From the NCBI GenBank assembly GCA_963377175.1, contig CAUJNA010003772.1, positions 1,053,615 through 1,117,614 of the forward strand: a stretch of 64,000 bases of DNA, in the 5' to 3' direction. The DNA is from Effrenium voratum. Its lineage: Eukaryota > Sar > Dinophyceae > Suessiales > Symbiodiniaceae. The first letter of the stretch is position 1. Each line of letters opens with the position of its first letter. Positions 39,970-53,000 of the stretch are shown piece by piece. Under the pieces are notes generated by a model, which did not search any database, was not told the origin of the DNA, and was given only the letters and a program-made list of their open reading frames with translations. The position numbers were made by a program, and so were the translations under genes.

Positions 39970-40639
39970 AAACCTCTCTAATGTTTTCCAAGTTTCCGTT
40001 AACCCCGTGCTCTCAAAGCAAGCCCCAGGCCACCCCATCGACGCCTCCGTGCATCTGCGCCAAGGCTGATGCCGCGGCACTGGATGGGCACCTCAGGGGG
40101 TGCCAGCTGGGAAAACGGCCCAGTGAAACGCAAAGTACTTGGGTGCAGAGTGCAAAATGGTACGTTTCTCTGGCAATGATCAACCTAGTGTGAATGACGT
40201 TCAATAACTCATTACATCTGTTGGTGTGGATGTAGATGAGGAACGTATCTGGGCACCTGCGCCTTTTCCGGTCGAAAGCTCGCAACACCGAAAAGCGAAA
40301 AACCGAATGATCTGCGCGTGCGGCCTCCATGCACTGGATGCTGGAAGTTGCAGACTTCAGCGGGGCGAAGTCATAGGGCGCATCAGCTTCCTTGCCGCAG
40401 TAGGCCTCGCAATTGTGCAACGCGACCACTTCGGCGGCTTTGAAGCGAAATGACATGGGCGACCGCCCACAAGAATTAGGGCACTCCAAGAACACTCCTA
40501 GACTTCTTGAGGCTGGGGAGCCAAACATTCCGCCAATAAGACAGCCTAGCAAGAACAACCCTGGATCATACAAATGTTTTTCCACACTAGGGAGAATCTT
40601 TGTTGGTTTCCGTTTGGAGGGCTTCGAACATATGCCCAA

Positions 40640-40769
40640 CTACCGGGCTCCTGTGTCCAGCCTTGGCCCCTGCCGAGGGGCCATAAATGAGGCCGTCTCT
40701 TGCAGAGGTTCCACCAGTTCCTGCCAGCGGCTGCGGGGAACTTGGGCCAGCTTCGCTGCACGCTTCGCC
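40640..40769 (-). CDS. terminal exon of a four-exon gene, hypothetical protein
   Basis: After a CGCCAG acceptor (AG at 40771-40770) one G completes the codon left by the exon at 40978-41056. The exon then reads AKRAAKLAQVPRSRWQELVE, PLQETASFMAPRQGP and on to a stop at 40642-40640. It is a basic, helix-prone tail. A further intron within the last 60 nt cannot be excluded because codon bias fades there. Confidence 0.5.
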
Positions 40770-40977
40770 CTGGCGACTTGCGAGCGCAGGGTGAAGGAAG
40801 GGTTGGAGAAACGAATGCCAGGAGTGTCCATGACCCCTTCCATGACCCCATTATTTAGGGTAAGGACCCCATTTTTTAAGGGTCATGGAGACTCCAGGTG
40901 TAGGGATCTACTTGGCAAGTGCCCCCATGGGTACCCCAAGGCCTTCCATGGGGCCAAATTGGCCCGAGCTTTTTCGC

Positions 40978-41056
40978 CTGGTTTTGGACACGGGCAGGTC
41001 CACAAAGACGTGGCGCTGGCCGCAGGGCAGGAACTTCTGCTCCAGCTTGCCGGCAC
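40978..41056 (-). CDS. third recognised exon, hypothetical protein
   Basis: Acceptor GGGAG|GT and donor ACCAG|GCGAAA (a GC donor, common in dinoflagellates). It encodes AGKLEQKFLPCGQRHVFVDL and PVSKT with uniformly G/C third positions. Phase fits both neighbours (1 nt in from the previous exon, 2 nt out). Confidence 0.6.
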
Positions 41057-41277
41057 CTCCCATGCCAAAAGGGGAACCAGGAAATGGCCAAGAGCTGAAA
41101 AGCAATCAAGAGAGAAAGCGGCCAGCTCAGAGGTCATCCAAGGGGGAGAAAAACACGCCTGTTGGCGCATGCGCTTCATGTGAACTTAATTTGAGGATTT
41201 CTTGTGCGTTGCAGCAGCTGCGTTGAACACGGGGCCGTGGCGTCATCTGTTGCGACACGAAACATTGGAGCCCTCGC

Positions 41278-41385
41278 CTGGCAAAGGCTCCTCAAGGCCC
41301 AGCCGTTGGAAGCTGCAAGTGGACAACGCCGCCCCCAGGCGCGGGGGCGAGGGCCAGAGCGCCAGCACGTCCCCACTATCCAGGC
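41278..41385 (-). CDS. second recognised exon, hypothetical protein
   Basis: Acceptor CGCCAG|GC and donor TGCCAG|GCGAGG (GC donor). It encodes LDSGDVLALWPSPPRLGAAL then STCSFQRLGLEEPLP. Phase fits the exons on both sides. No family is recognised; the Pro- and Leu-rich content suggests an ordered but unfamiliar segment. Confidence 0.6.
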
Positions 41386-41836
41386 CTGGCGGAGTTTTCA
41401 ATGGGGACCTGGAGATGAAAAAAAACGAAGATGGCACTGGCCTCTCCTTTTGCATGAATGGAAGCAACCTTCTCCCCACGAAAAACAGGCCGCCGAATTC
41501 CAGTGGAACCCATGCAGAAGCCACAAAATCGGGGAGCTCCCTGTCTGGGTTCCTTTAGAGAACACTCTTCAAACTGCCGCAAAGGCGACGCCAATCACTG
41601 CCCAAATGGTCATTCAGAACTCTAACGCGCACCTATGTGTAAGAACAAACCCTGTCGGAAATCCCACCCCTACTGGTTCTGTCCTTTAGATGTGTTTCAG
41701 CTCTTTCTGCTTGGCCTCAGACAGCTCCAAACTTTCAGTTTCCTAAATCGTCTTCCCAACACATGCCAAGTCCACAAAGCGAAGACCACAGTGAGGAAAA
41801 TTCTATAGAAAAACCCAATTGGGGACCCACACCCAC

Positions 41837-41963
41837 CCCGCAAGTTGGCCGATCCATAGGGGGGAGCTTCGGCGCCTCGCGCGCCGCGGCTGAGGCATGC
41901 GATCTGGCGTTCCTCCAAAGCCGCGACGAAGGAGGGCTCCCCCAGCGACTCCAGCGGCACATC
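41837..41963 (-). CDS. first recognised exon of the chain, hypothetical protein
   Basis: Acceptor GAACGCAG|GAT and donor TGCGGG|GTGGGT. It encodes DVPLESLGEPSFVAALEERQ, then IACLSRGARGAEAPPYGSANLRG, with G/C-rich third positions. It leaves one base, completed by the next exon. The four exons together give about 145 residues of one protein; its beginning lies upstream and was not found. Confidence 0.6.
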
Positions 41964-42132
41964 CTGCGTTCCCGTGACAAAAAAGGAAGCGAGCGACGCA
42001 CGGACGATAGGCGAACAGGAAAATGCCCTCCTTCCATGAATCGTAGAAGTGCACAAAGGGGTTGGAAGACTTCCATTCACTGAAACGCGAAACATGTGCT
42101 TTTTGGGTGGGACTTGTTGGAAACCAACCAGG

Positions 42133-42200
42133 GTTCCTTAGATTTCCCTATATATACATATATACATAATTATCTATGTCCGTGTGTGTGTGTACCTATA
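42133..42200. repeat. (TA)n / (GT)n microsatellite
   Basis: TATATATACATATATACATAA is followed by GTGTGTGTGTG within about 60 bp. Confidence 0.85.
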
Positions 42201-43889
42201 AAGAGATGTACGCTACACTTGTCCTTCGAAGAAGTGGGATACCTCTTCACTCTGCTTCAGGGATTGCAAGGCACCCTTCTGAGAGAAGGCTTCAACACCG
42301 AAACGACAGGCTTCGGCTTGCTTCGGGCCCTCCCCAGTCCCGAGGAAGCTTCGGCTGTCTGAACCTCCTTCCGACAGTCTTCTCCGCCGGGCTCCCTCAA
42401 AAGTTGTTGATTGAAACCTGATGTGGGTGCGCTTTGAACTTTGGTACACCTCTCTTTGCGGTTTGCAACAGGGAGAGCTGGAATGGAAACCAGCTCTGCT
42501 TTGTTTTGTGTTTTTTGGAGGGGTGGGCGGCTTCCTAATTTTGAGATATGCTCGTTTGGAGTGAGCCAATGATTTCCGACCCAATCTCGAGATCGGAGGC
42601 CTCCAAGACGTAGTGGTGGCGCTGCTGCTGGAGCTTAGCAACGAGCAGTTCCTGACATCACAAGGCTGGGTTGTTCACGTAGCTTTGGTGGGACCTTTTA
42701 AAAGCCGCTAAGCTGAAGAGTATGGATAGACACCGCCATATTCAAAAATGAGGGGCAACCCTACTCCCGATTCATAAATTGTGGGTCACCACTACAAGAA
42801 GCAAGTACTAGTATGAGGATTAACGATTTATTTTGAACCCGGCCAGCTGCAAACTGGCTGCCTGCTTCGGAATTATTTTCTAGAAAGCAGCGAAATCTAC
42901 CTGCTACTTGCTGATCTTGCTGCTCGTGATTGTGAAAGCAGATGTCCGGCCAATGCAGGCGCGGTGTTTTCTAGCATCTCAGCGCTTCAAAACCACTCAG
43001 GCCTTCAATGGTTCACATAAAGACGTCCTGAACCCCAGCCAACACCCAGCCCAGATCCCAAGTACCATGGGTCAGCAAACACGTTCCATGTCTTGAAAGG
43101 GTTCCTTGGTCTCCCTTAGTCCCCCACGGTGAATGGAAGCACCCGCCTGGTCCAGGCCAGCCGTGGGCAGCAGCACCGAGATCTTCCGAGTCAGCCAGGC
43201 CTGGGCCCAGAGGTGCTCTCATTGCAGCCTTCCATCGTGTCCATTTTGTCCGCTTTGTGTTCCTCCCTCTTCCTTCCCAAAACATCTTTCTCTTTTGGTG
43301 TTTTGTTTCAAGCTGTCTTTCAAATCTTTCTCTTTCAAACCTTAGAAACACCTTTCAACAATCCAACAATCCCAAGAAGGCTGGCGACTGAACCAAGCGA
43401 TTCTTCGCAAAATTCGTTTGGTTCTGTTGGCCTCGGCTACTGCACTCTGGTCTATCATGTCCACCAGGTGGATTCACCAATTTAGATGGTTTAAAGGTGG
43501 GGGCTAAAATAACACCAGCCTTGTAGAGGATTCCCCGATGTTGGAGGCACCCAAGGAAAGTTGTCGATGGGGTTTGGAAGCATCCTGCAACAGCCTGACA
43601 GCAAGTGCCCATTTTCTGGGCCAAACTCAGACCCCGTGCCGAAGGCCAAGTATGGCAAATGAAGGAACAACGACAAAATAAAAGAACAAATAACAAGCCC
43701 AGATGTTATCCCCAACGGGACCCTCCGAAACCCTTCCGGAACCCTGACCCGGATTCGCTTTCAGCCACTCTGGAGCAACCTGGGCAACCCCAGCTTTCAA
43801 CCGGTAAGCCAAGTCTGGCAACGAGTTTGTCATTGTTTGTCTTGCGTCCCTCGTTTCGGGACAGGAAAACCGAGACAGCCACACCGGAC
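42201..43889. other. non-coding stretch, nothing recognised
   Basis: No exon with credible splice sites; scattered short frames only. Confidence 0.45.
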
Positions 43890-43958
43890 CCCGGGCACGA
43901 TGGCACGCCTTCTGCGCGAGGCTGGAGAAGCGCTGCTCCGCTTTGGGGCCCGAGGTGG
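43890..43958 (-). CDS. isolated internal exon, hypothetical protein
   Basis: Acceptor GCTTTCAG|CC and donor CCCGGG|GTCCGG. It encodes TSGPKAEQRFSSLAQKACHR followed by AR with G/C-rich third positions. Basic and helical. It may be an upstream exon of the gene ending at 40640, but no phase-linked partner was found. Confidence 0.4.
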
Positions 43959-46054
43959 CTGAAAGCCGGCCCAAGGGAGGGGCTGCTGTAGGCATGGCCT
44001 ACGCATGGGTGGATTCTTGCGGGGAAACGCATCCGTAGACTTGCCTTTTTTTGGCCAAGGGGGTTGTGCTATTTCGAGACCAAGCCCTTTTGTTAAGGAC
44101 GCTTTGTGGAGCTAGACAGAAAATCTGGGAAGGGTGGACAACAAAAAAGACCAATCCCGGAGCAAGAAGGGATGTTGCCCAACAAAAAACCAACTCCGCG
44201 GCTTGATGGTGCCCTTGCAAAGCAAAGTCAGGTAGATTGAAGGCTGCAAGGAACGCGTACGTTGGAATTCTGGAATAGGGGGAAGCTTCACGTGTCCAGA
44301 GGTTGATCTCCCCTATGCGTTTCACTTGTTCTTGTGGGACACCTCAGCGATTCTCTGAAAATAAAAACACCCCGGCAAGACAGGTGGGAAGTCAAACTAC
44401 ACCCTTGACAGCCTTTACACAAGGCCCAAGAAAGAATAGAAACCCTGCCCAAGCATCGCTTCCATTGAAGAGGCTTAGAGACTCCTTGCAACTGTCTTTG
44501 GGAAGACCTGGGTATACAGGGAACCCCCCCAAAATACATTGTTTCCATTTGGTTGACCTATCAAACAGCTCAACCAAAAAGCAATATCCATCCTCGTCCG
44601 TCAAGGTGAGCACTAATGGCCGAATTGCCTGGGTTGCATTCATTGGAACATCTTGAGCCATCTTGACAGGAACAAACGAAACCCTGCTGCATCGACAACG
44701 GCAAAGTGGCCCCTTGCCTCCCTGCCATGGCGGCCCCCGAGGCCCGAAGCCCAACTGGGGCCCAAGGGCTGCGGCTTCAAAATGGCCCCTCTTCCTTCTA
44801 CACCCCGTGTTCATGATTTTTCAATCTGGTTCAAGACCAATGGCTCCAGCGTCCCGAAGTCCGGCCATTCCGCAAACCTCAAAAACCAGCGCGAAACCCA
44901 AAAGAAGCACCGCTTTGAGGGAGACGAACAAGACCCTTTGACATGTGACATGACACACCTTTGGCGTGGTGACCACGAAAGGGAGGAGCCTTCTAACTCC
45001 CGCTGCCTTTCCGCGCGAAACGGTCCAAGGCCAAAAGGGAGGCAGAAAGCATTGCTCGGCCTCATCTTCAGTCTTGGAGCTGACGTCATCTTCAGTCTTC
45101 AGGGCCTGAAGCGGACACAAGGAACCCAAAGCCGCCACTCTCGGACAAGCAAGTCCTTATTACACCCCTTCGGGTGGTTGATCCCATCTTTAGTTGGAAA
45201 AGCTGACGAAGAAATCGATCCATTTATGGCGAAGTCCACTCTTGGTGACCAAAACCAATGTTGGGACCTGCGAGTAGCAGCTATGATGCAAAACACAGGC
45301 CTTGAGCCAAAATCGACGAATATGAATGCCAATGATTCTCTGTAGGGGAGCAGGCCCCAAAAACAAAAAATGGTGTGTCAGCAGCAACCATTCAACAAGG
45401 ATTAGATCCCTGTTGGATGGCTTGCGAAAAACCAACCAAAGCGCAACGGATTTCAAGAGTGGAACCTTGGAGGTCTTCCCAGTTCTGTCAGGGCCTGCAG
45501 CTTGAGGCCTTTCTTCGCACGAGTCTTCGCCTCAGCGCGGGGTCCGTCGTTATGGCCAGTGGTTCTGAAGCGAATCACTGGTCACTTTGGCGGTTTGCAT
45601 TTCTAGTCAAAAGTGATATGAAAGCGTCTCAACATCCCAACCAAAACAAACAAACAAACAAACAAACAAACAAACAAACAAACAAACAAACAAACAAACA
45701 AACAAACATGTGGACATGTACCAGGGCCATTGCGGAAACTCACGTGGCTCGTGGATATCTCTTTGCCGGGGCATCCTTTCGGCTTCGTCCCTTAATAGGG
45801 ATCGCGTTCCGGCTTTCTCGGCAGGTCTTCTGACCAAATGGTTGGACATGGCCCCTGAAATGAGTTGGACCAAATGAGGATTCTGTCCCAATCAAAAGGC
45901 TAGTCCCAGCCGGCCCCAACACTCCCATCTTCAAGACTAAAGAACATTTCAGAGAGAGTCCGATTCATAGCATCTGCTATTTTCATCAGAGGTGTGTGTT
46001 AAGGAGCTCAAAGTTCAATTTGTCAATGCTTCTCTGGACTGCCATCGGCGGCCG
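43959..46054. other. non-coding stretch with (CAAA)n
   Basis: Contains the tetranucleotide array at 45644-45709 and, on the minus strand at 45313-45301, ATTTTGGCTCAAG, a 13-nt match to the end of the dinoflagellate spliced leader. No supported exon. Confidence 0.45.
45644..45709. repeat. (CAAA)n microsatellite, about 16 copies
   Basis: Uninterrupted CAAA repeats. A shorter array of the same unit lies at 60458-60490. Confidence 0.95.
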
Positions 46055-46136
46055 TCATCTCGCATCTCGAACTGAGCTCGAAGCAAGGCGTGCCGCCTGC
46101 AGCGTCTCGAGAACAGACTGCTGCTCCTTGACGTGT
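46055..46136 (-). CDS. terminal exon, coiled-coil-like C-terminus
   Basis: After an ACTGAAG acceptor it encodes HVKEQQSVLETLQAARLASS and SVRDAR, then TGA (46057-46055). The Leu/Ala spacing suggests a helix or short coiled coil, and third positions are G/C-rich. It is probably the end of a gene whose other exons lie to the right (see 46857-46945). Confidence 0.4.
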
Positions 46137-46856
46137 CTTCAGTCGCAGGCATGGTGCACAGGGTGTATGGACGAAATCCTGTACTACTTTGAAGCATGGG
46201 AAACCATATCGTTTGTTGGTAGTTGCAGGGGAATCATACTTCCAGGGCTTCTTAGGGTGTGTGTGCTTGGTCAACATTCAGCCAGCCACTCCACCATTCA
46301 GAATGGGGAACAAAGTTCTCGAAAGTAGACCAATCCCAGCTGGAGTCGTCTCAGCACGTGCAGCGAGCATGTGTACAAAGAAATGTGACAAACCAAAAAG
46401 TTGGGCAATGGGACTCGATCAACTAAGGCCCAGTTCGCCATGCGCTTGCCCTCCCCAGGCGAACATAAAGCTCCGCAAACAACAAACAAGAGCTGATTCA
46501 CATACTGTTTTCCACAACGGCGGTCATGTTCCAAAAGGAAGTGACTGTGAACGCACTTTGTAGAGAGCATCATCTTGCTAAGCTTGTGGCTCACAGCATA
46601 GGGAGGGCAAACCAGTTGTTCCTCCATCCTTTAGGTCCCTTTATTGTTGCAGTCAAGCCACACCGTTTCCAATTGCTGCGTGTTGCTTCTTCGATCCAAA
46701 CTCCAGTCGGCGCAATTCCGCCCTTGCCTCTGCAACGTGCGCGGCCAGTATTCCCCAAACAAGCATCGACGCAATACCGCACACCGAAAGTCCGAACAAT
46801 CGCGCAGCAAGCAAAACATGCCAACATCCGACTCTCCCATCCCTCCCCACCCCTGT

Positions 46857-46945
46857 GCCCGTGCTGATCCCACTCCTTCATCGCCTCTTCCCTCGCCACT
46901 GCGGCAATCGCGTCTTTGTATGCTGGGCTGACCTCGAGCTCCAAC
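46857..46945 (-). CDS. internal exon, hypothetical protein
   Basis: The minus strand encodes KKLELEVSPAYKDAIAAVAR, then EEAMKEWDQHGH, with G/C-rich third positions, ending at a possible CACAG|GGGTGG or GT donor. Boundaries are approximate. Predicted helical and charged. Confidence 0.4.
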
Positions 46946-46999
46946 TTCTTCAGGCCAATGCGATTTGTGACCAAGTGACCAAGCGAAAAAAATGGCCTC

Positions 47000-49915
47000 T
47001 CTCTGGTTTTTGAGGGTTGGCCCACTGGTGAGATGGCCCTGAGAAGTCCTGTGCGATGGGATGCTTCGCAAGGGGAGGTTGCAAGAAATTATGATGCGTA
47101 ACCCATGAACACGTTGTAATTTGCCACATGTGGCCCGCGTCCTTTTTCCATTACCCCTGGTATGGGAAAATCCCAAATCATCCTGGACGGCAGCCACAGC
47201 ACATTCAACAACCCGCTGCTAGGCACCGCGCTGGATTCGTCTCATTGGCTGTCTGGGGAAGCAGCGAATCACCTGAGAGTCTTGCCGATAGACAGACTCA
47301 CAAGTCGGTGGGTCGATCATGTTGAAGCTGGTGGCCGAAGCCTGGACATTCTGGGCACCAGGGGCACCAAGGAGGAATAATCCCTGGTCGACTAAGAGGG
47401 GTGGTCTCCCATTCTTGAGGCGAACCTTCGAAGTTGGACAAGGATCTTCCAGGAAACTGACCAAGCAGATGCTGTTGGCCGACCCGGATGCAAGGAACAT
47501 GACAACCATTGCCGCGGTCCACCTCTCCCAATCTCAGGGAAAGATCGCTCATCAAGCCAAAGGCCTCTGGAAGACTCGCCGTGTAGCATGCAAACAGGCG
47601 AACATTGCTCCGCTGATCCGAGGCAAGGGCTGTCGGCCTGGCGCTTCGATCGCGCCAAGCGAGGGACGAGTGCAATCTGCTTGGTCCGCTTGGAATGGCA
47701 CATGTGGGGGCCTGGGGAAACCAAAACTCCCTAGTTTTTGCCACGGAAAGGTCACGCAAAGGTAGCTGGACTGCTGGTAAGTGAGCCGGCGCTGTCCGAC
47801 CTAAGATGATCCCGCAGCAATCGCATGGCGAATCGACAAACTGCTCACTTGCCCGGAAAACCAGAAAGGCAAGGGTGAAACTTTGGGTACGGTACCATAA
47901 AGTAGCCTCAACCGAAACTGAAGGATCAACAAGTCAGTTTCGAGCTGCTCAAAACAGCCATTGCATCCGGAACTATAACCGAAACAGACTAAACATCACG
48001 CCGCGTTGCCTCTGTCCAGGGCTACGCGCCTTTAGGTTCTCATCAAGTGGCACCTGGATGACCTGGCTGTCGGCCTGGCAGGCAGCTGAGGAACAATCAT
48101 GCACACATACACACACAGATGCATACACAAACTATCGGTTTTCTGAAAGGTTGGAATCCTCAACTGGTGGCTCCCTCATCTTCCCTCTGCTTTCCTGTTG
48201 ATTGTCACCGAAGCAAAGACGAACATCTCAGAACAGCGGCCAGCTGATGGCAAAGTGCTGGCCAGACTCATTCTTCCCACCACCCACTCAGCTCGTCGCA
48301 CCTCTCCCGACACAAATTGCTGCTCCTGCTATGCACTTTGGAACTGCGAAGCGCGCCAAAACCCAGCTTCAAGTGACAAGCCATTGACTTGTAGTACTAA
48401 CAATATACGCAAAGGTTACAAACATGCCGCTTCCAGTTTGCAACCCTCTTTCGTGCTCACGTGATTCGATCTGCTTGAGAAGGAACAGACTTACCCCAAA
48501 AGGCTACCAAATTAACAAGTCGGTGTCCGCGTGCGAACAACATCCAAATGATTAATAAGTTCAGATCCCCCCTTCGAATGACACTTACAAGGCGAGGGCC
48601 TGTCGCAGCCTTGCATGTGCCTGGCGAATCAAGACGAAAGAAGATGTTGGGCCACGCGAGCAGTATGCAATCAGGCGAGGGGTTCTCAAGGGGCTCCTTG
48701 GGCGACCTGATGCAGCATGACGGTGTCCTATGCTAAGGACCCAAGGCTTGACTCAACGTTCACCCAAACCTTGCAAGTATTGAGTGCCTTGGTGCTGTCA
48801 TGAGCACAAGTGCAGGATCCAAAAGGTGACGGCACAAAATATGACTCTCCACAAAACGCCCGCGTTAGCAATTAGAAGAAGGAAGGCAGCCCCAAAAGCA
48901 CAAGTGGGTCTCGACCACCCCCCAATAAACCCGAAGGGGCGGTTCTCACAAACAGCCGGGTCCTCGCTGGGAAGACTCCTGCGAAGGAGTGCTTCAGGAT
49001 CTTTCAGGATAGCTGGAATCTTCGATTGCTGCAAAGGCCACAGGTTTGCGTCTGAATATACAGATTAAAGTAGGGTGTCCAAACGTGTCCAACCTTTTGC
49101 TGAGATGTCTCGGCATGCCGATCAGATTCTCCTGGGGCTGAAGAGCCAATGCGGTCAAGCTAAACGCCAACGTGCCTCGCCAGCGCAGTGGCAAGGAGAG
49201 CAAGCACCCACAAGCCTTGGCTCACGAAACGCCGGCCAGCGGGAAGTGGATGGGGCCATCCAAGGGAAATGGAGAGCATCCAAGCGTCAAGCAGGTGTGG
49301 CATAGGAAAGGCGCAGTCCCATGGCAACAAGCCCATACTGCGGCGCAATGCGCGCAAACCAAATTCTATGCATCTGTTTGCATTGCTTCTGTTGAACGAG
49401 GGGTCTCAAAAATAAGGGTTCTCCTGCCTTGTGAGATCCAGGCCCACTGGACTCACCTACCTGTTCCACCAGCCAGCCTCAAGGATGAATCATGCAGCAC
49501 ATCGAGCCGTGCCAAGCCAAACCACCCCATCAACAAGTACCCCAACTCGATTCCAAAACACCCCCTCGAAAAAGCATATGATGCAGAATGTAGCGCTGGA
49601 GCATGCAGGCGTTCTCCGTGCGGGATGGGGTAATTTCGATTCAGAGTGGGGTGCAGTGTGGAGATGCTAAGGTCCCCATTGGTTTTGGTCCATTCGAGTT
49701 GGAAGGACAAAGCCCAAACCACTGAAAAAGGAAATCGCGAGTTGTACTTATGTTGAGCAACTCCACCTGCCAACTTCTCTTTGGAAATTCGCACGCCGTG
49801 ATTTTTGGTCAGGCCTGCGTGGAGTCGCAGATTGGAGTTCGCTTTTTTCTTGATCGATGGGGGAGGGGGGGCGGGGGTTTTGGGCTCGGCCGACGGTAAA
49901 CCCCGTGGAGCCCAC
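47000..49915. other. non-coding stretch, nothing recognised
   Basis: Only short frames; a small CA-rich run (ACACATACACACACAG) lies near 48103. No supported exon. Confidence 0.45.
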
Positions 49916-50015
49916 ATCCCGGCCGAAGGGCCCATCTTCATTGTCGGCGTCGGCGTCGGCTGCGTCTTGAGCCGTGCTTCGTGCTTCCGAAGGCCGTGCG
50001 TCATCAGAAGCCTTC
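49916..50015 (-). CDS. possible exon, acidic hypothetical protein
   Basis: After CTGAAG the minus strand encodes KASDDARPSEARSTAQDAAD, then ADADNEDGPFGRD, up to a GAT|GTGGGC donor. Asp/Ala-rich and probably disordered. Part of the stretch is a short GCCGAC repeat (about 49937-49956), which weakens the case. Confidence 0.3.
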
Positions 50016-53000
50016 CTTCAGCTAGGCTTCACACGCTTTACACGCCGAGGGCTTCTTCTGAGAAGCTTGAAAGTATAGAGAACATGTCCGTCAGAACCAT
50101 CGGGTCGCATCATATCCCACACAAGAAGTAGGGAGCCGCGAAAATTAAACTCGCCACTTGGCCCCCAAGAACGTGTGCCTCCAAATCCTGGTGGCTCCCA
50201 GCGCCATCTAACCTTGGCTATTTGGACCTTTAAAATTTGGGGAACATACCCGTTCTCCCGCTAACCAACTATATAGGCCATTTTATGCTTGCAAATTTGC
50301 GCGAGGGTACTGGCCACGCAGCAACTGACCCGGCGAGACTGTCCAAAAGCCGCACGCTCGAGGCTGGAGGTGCCTATCTCCCATAGGGACCTTCTGGTGG
50401 GCTACATGTCACTGAGAGCAAGGGCAACATTTGGTGCGGCGTTGCCGCCATTGCTAGAAAGGAGCGTCCTGATAAGGCCGCAAGCTAGCTGCAAAGCACC
50501 AGCTCGCGACCAAAGCCTGCCTAAAGGTGTAAAAAAAGTACCGGGTGGCATGTGGCGCAGCCGAACTTTCTCCAAGTCCCATATGCCGCGTGCCAACAAT
50601 TATCTTCCCAGGAGGACGGCAGCAACTTCGAATCCTCGAACGTCGCACTTGACTAAGCATAAATGAATAGGCAGTGGAAGCCAGAAAGCCGATGACCATG
50701 ACATGCCAAAGTTCCTTGGAACAAGCAATACTCCATGTGCAACAGAACCCATTAGAAATAAGTGGCAGCGACTGCTTCGCAAAGAATCCAGGTCTGTTCG
50801 AGATGTCTTTTCCAGTGTTTCCATGCTCCTTCCTGCATGTTTTGCTGCATCTTGAGGGTGTGCCTCCCCATCTTCTGCTTGGTTGAGGTCCTTTTGCCTG
50901 GGTTCTTTCGGGCTTCACAGTGGTAAACACTTTAGTTGTGCATTCGGTTCTCAGCGGGGATTGGTGATGACAAGTCTGTGGTGTGGGCTGGTCTCAGGCT
51001 TGATGGAGACTAGCTTCCGTTCGAGCTAGTTTTGTCAGTTTTTTCATGTTTAAGTTCAGGGAAGATCATGGAGTTTAAGGATGGTAGCAAACCCAAAGTC
51101 GCGCCCTTCCTCGAAAGTCGACCTCTGGCGAATGGCAGCAGTCGCTTTGGCGACTGTGCACTGGGCGTTAGCCTGCCAACCGCCAAGACGCCCAGCCCTG
51201 CGCATACCGACCCATTAAAATGTGTAGGCTAGGGAATCTCAATCAAATGACTGCTCTCGTCTGCTCTCGCTGGCTGCTTACATCCGATGACCAAAAACTC
51301 AACCAAATGACGGCTCAGTTCGGCATAGGGGGTCCTTGTATGTCCCCTTCAAACATCACCCAAGCCGGAAACTTGATCAACGCGGGTCCGCAACGGGTGT
51401 TGCCTTAAACCACCCAAACAAAGATAAGAGCTGGTTGCCCAAGTCAGCCAAATCTACAGTTTTGTGCCTAGGAGAACCGTCGGAAACGGGGCCAAGGCTG
51501 GGCGGCATCAGGCCGAACGCGAGCTTATCGCGAAAAGCGGGCACTGGGCTCTAGATTTGCGGATTTTCTTTGCTGGCTTTCTCGTGGGAGCTTGCCACTC
51601 GAGAAGTTCATCCCCACTACTTGCCTGCTTACTGTTGTTTTTTGGGTGGAGGGGCGGCCCGTTCACAAAACAAATGCAAAAAAGAACGCTGCAGCAGCCT
51701 TTTGGCAACGCTAGTGCAAATGCAAAAAATGAAGCCACCGCACTAGCTTTTGCACAGCTTGACGGCCATATTAATCATTGAACAAACCCCTCAAAAAACA
51801 GAAGGCATCGGGCTTGGATCGAGGAGATCTGTGGCCAAACATGCATAACAAGGATGAACTCGAATAAATCAGCACCCTATTCTCAGTCTAGCTTGCATCT
51901 TGTCTTGTGGCTCAGTACCATGGTTTGGCGTACGCTCCCCATAAAACCTCCAGTTGGACGCCGTTAGGCGGGGCCCTTGACATTAAACTAGCTTAGCTCC
52001 CGAAAGCTTTGCCGCACTTGCATCAACTGCCAACCTCCGGCTGGCCCTGGCATTGCTAACTGGGCGACGAGGAAAACTGGGCAGAAACCGCAAGTCTGCT
52101 CAGGCGCCCGAATGGGGCCACGCACGCAAATGGTAACTTCATGCAGGGGGCTCCTTGAGGCCTCTGAGCTGAACATGGAGGCGAAAGCTTGTGAAGCCAT
52201 TCGGCTACACGTGCCCCCGGGCTGCAAAAGGTGGGGATGGCACGCGATTGGCCGCGCACGGACAAATGCTCGCAAATGCTCGATCAGGAGCCTGCATGCT
52301 GCCAAATTTGGGAGCAGCAGTCCTGCCGGGGATCATTCTGCGATGATCGCAAAAGTGGCGCGCTTCAACACTAACTACACTGCCGCTCACTTGCGTGCAC
52401 AACCAAAGGCCTCAGTCACAGCTTCCCTGCGGGACCTTTCAGTGGCCGTGGCATGCATTCGCTAGGCCCCACAAAACCCGAGAATATCGAGATTCGACGA
52501 CGGCCAATAAGCTTAAAACATCCCAATACCAGCGCGATGGAGGAAGCTAAGCCACAGGGAATGGTTGCCCTCCAGGCTACAACTCAAATCTCACAGCGAC
52601 TGCATCTTCTGTCCGCAGGAAGCCTGATGTTTCTGAGGCTCTGTTCGGATCCATGTGGCTGCTAGCACGCTACATCAAGCCAGAGCCCTACAGGGCTCTC
52701 TTCATGCTTGCTTCACCCCAAATGTCCACATTTCCCGTTGAGAAGTTGGCTATCTATCACTTTCAAAAGGCCTGCAGTCCGCTTCCATGATGGTTTGGAA
52801 AATGATGAGCACGATGGCAGAAAGGCTGACTAGCCCAAAACCAAGGCGCGTGCGCGTTAGAACGGACCAGGTAGCATCTGACAGGGTTCTGACTGGTACC
52901 TATGATTCGGCCCCAGGTGCACTTTTATCAGTTGGCCTGCATAATCCGCACTACCTTGATGGACTGCTCCATTTGCCCGTCGCACCCAGAAGAACAAACC

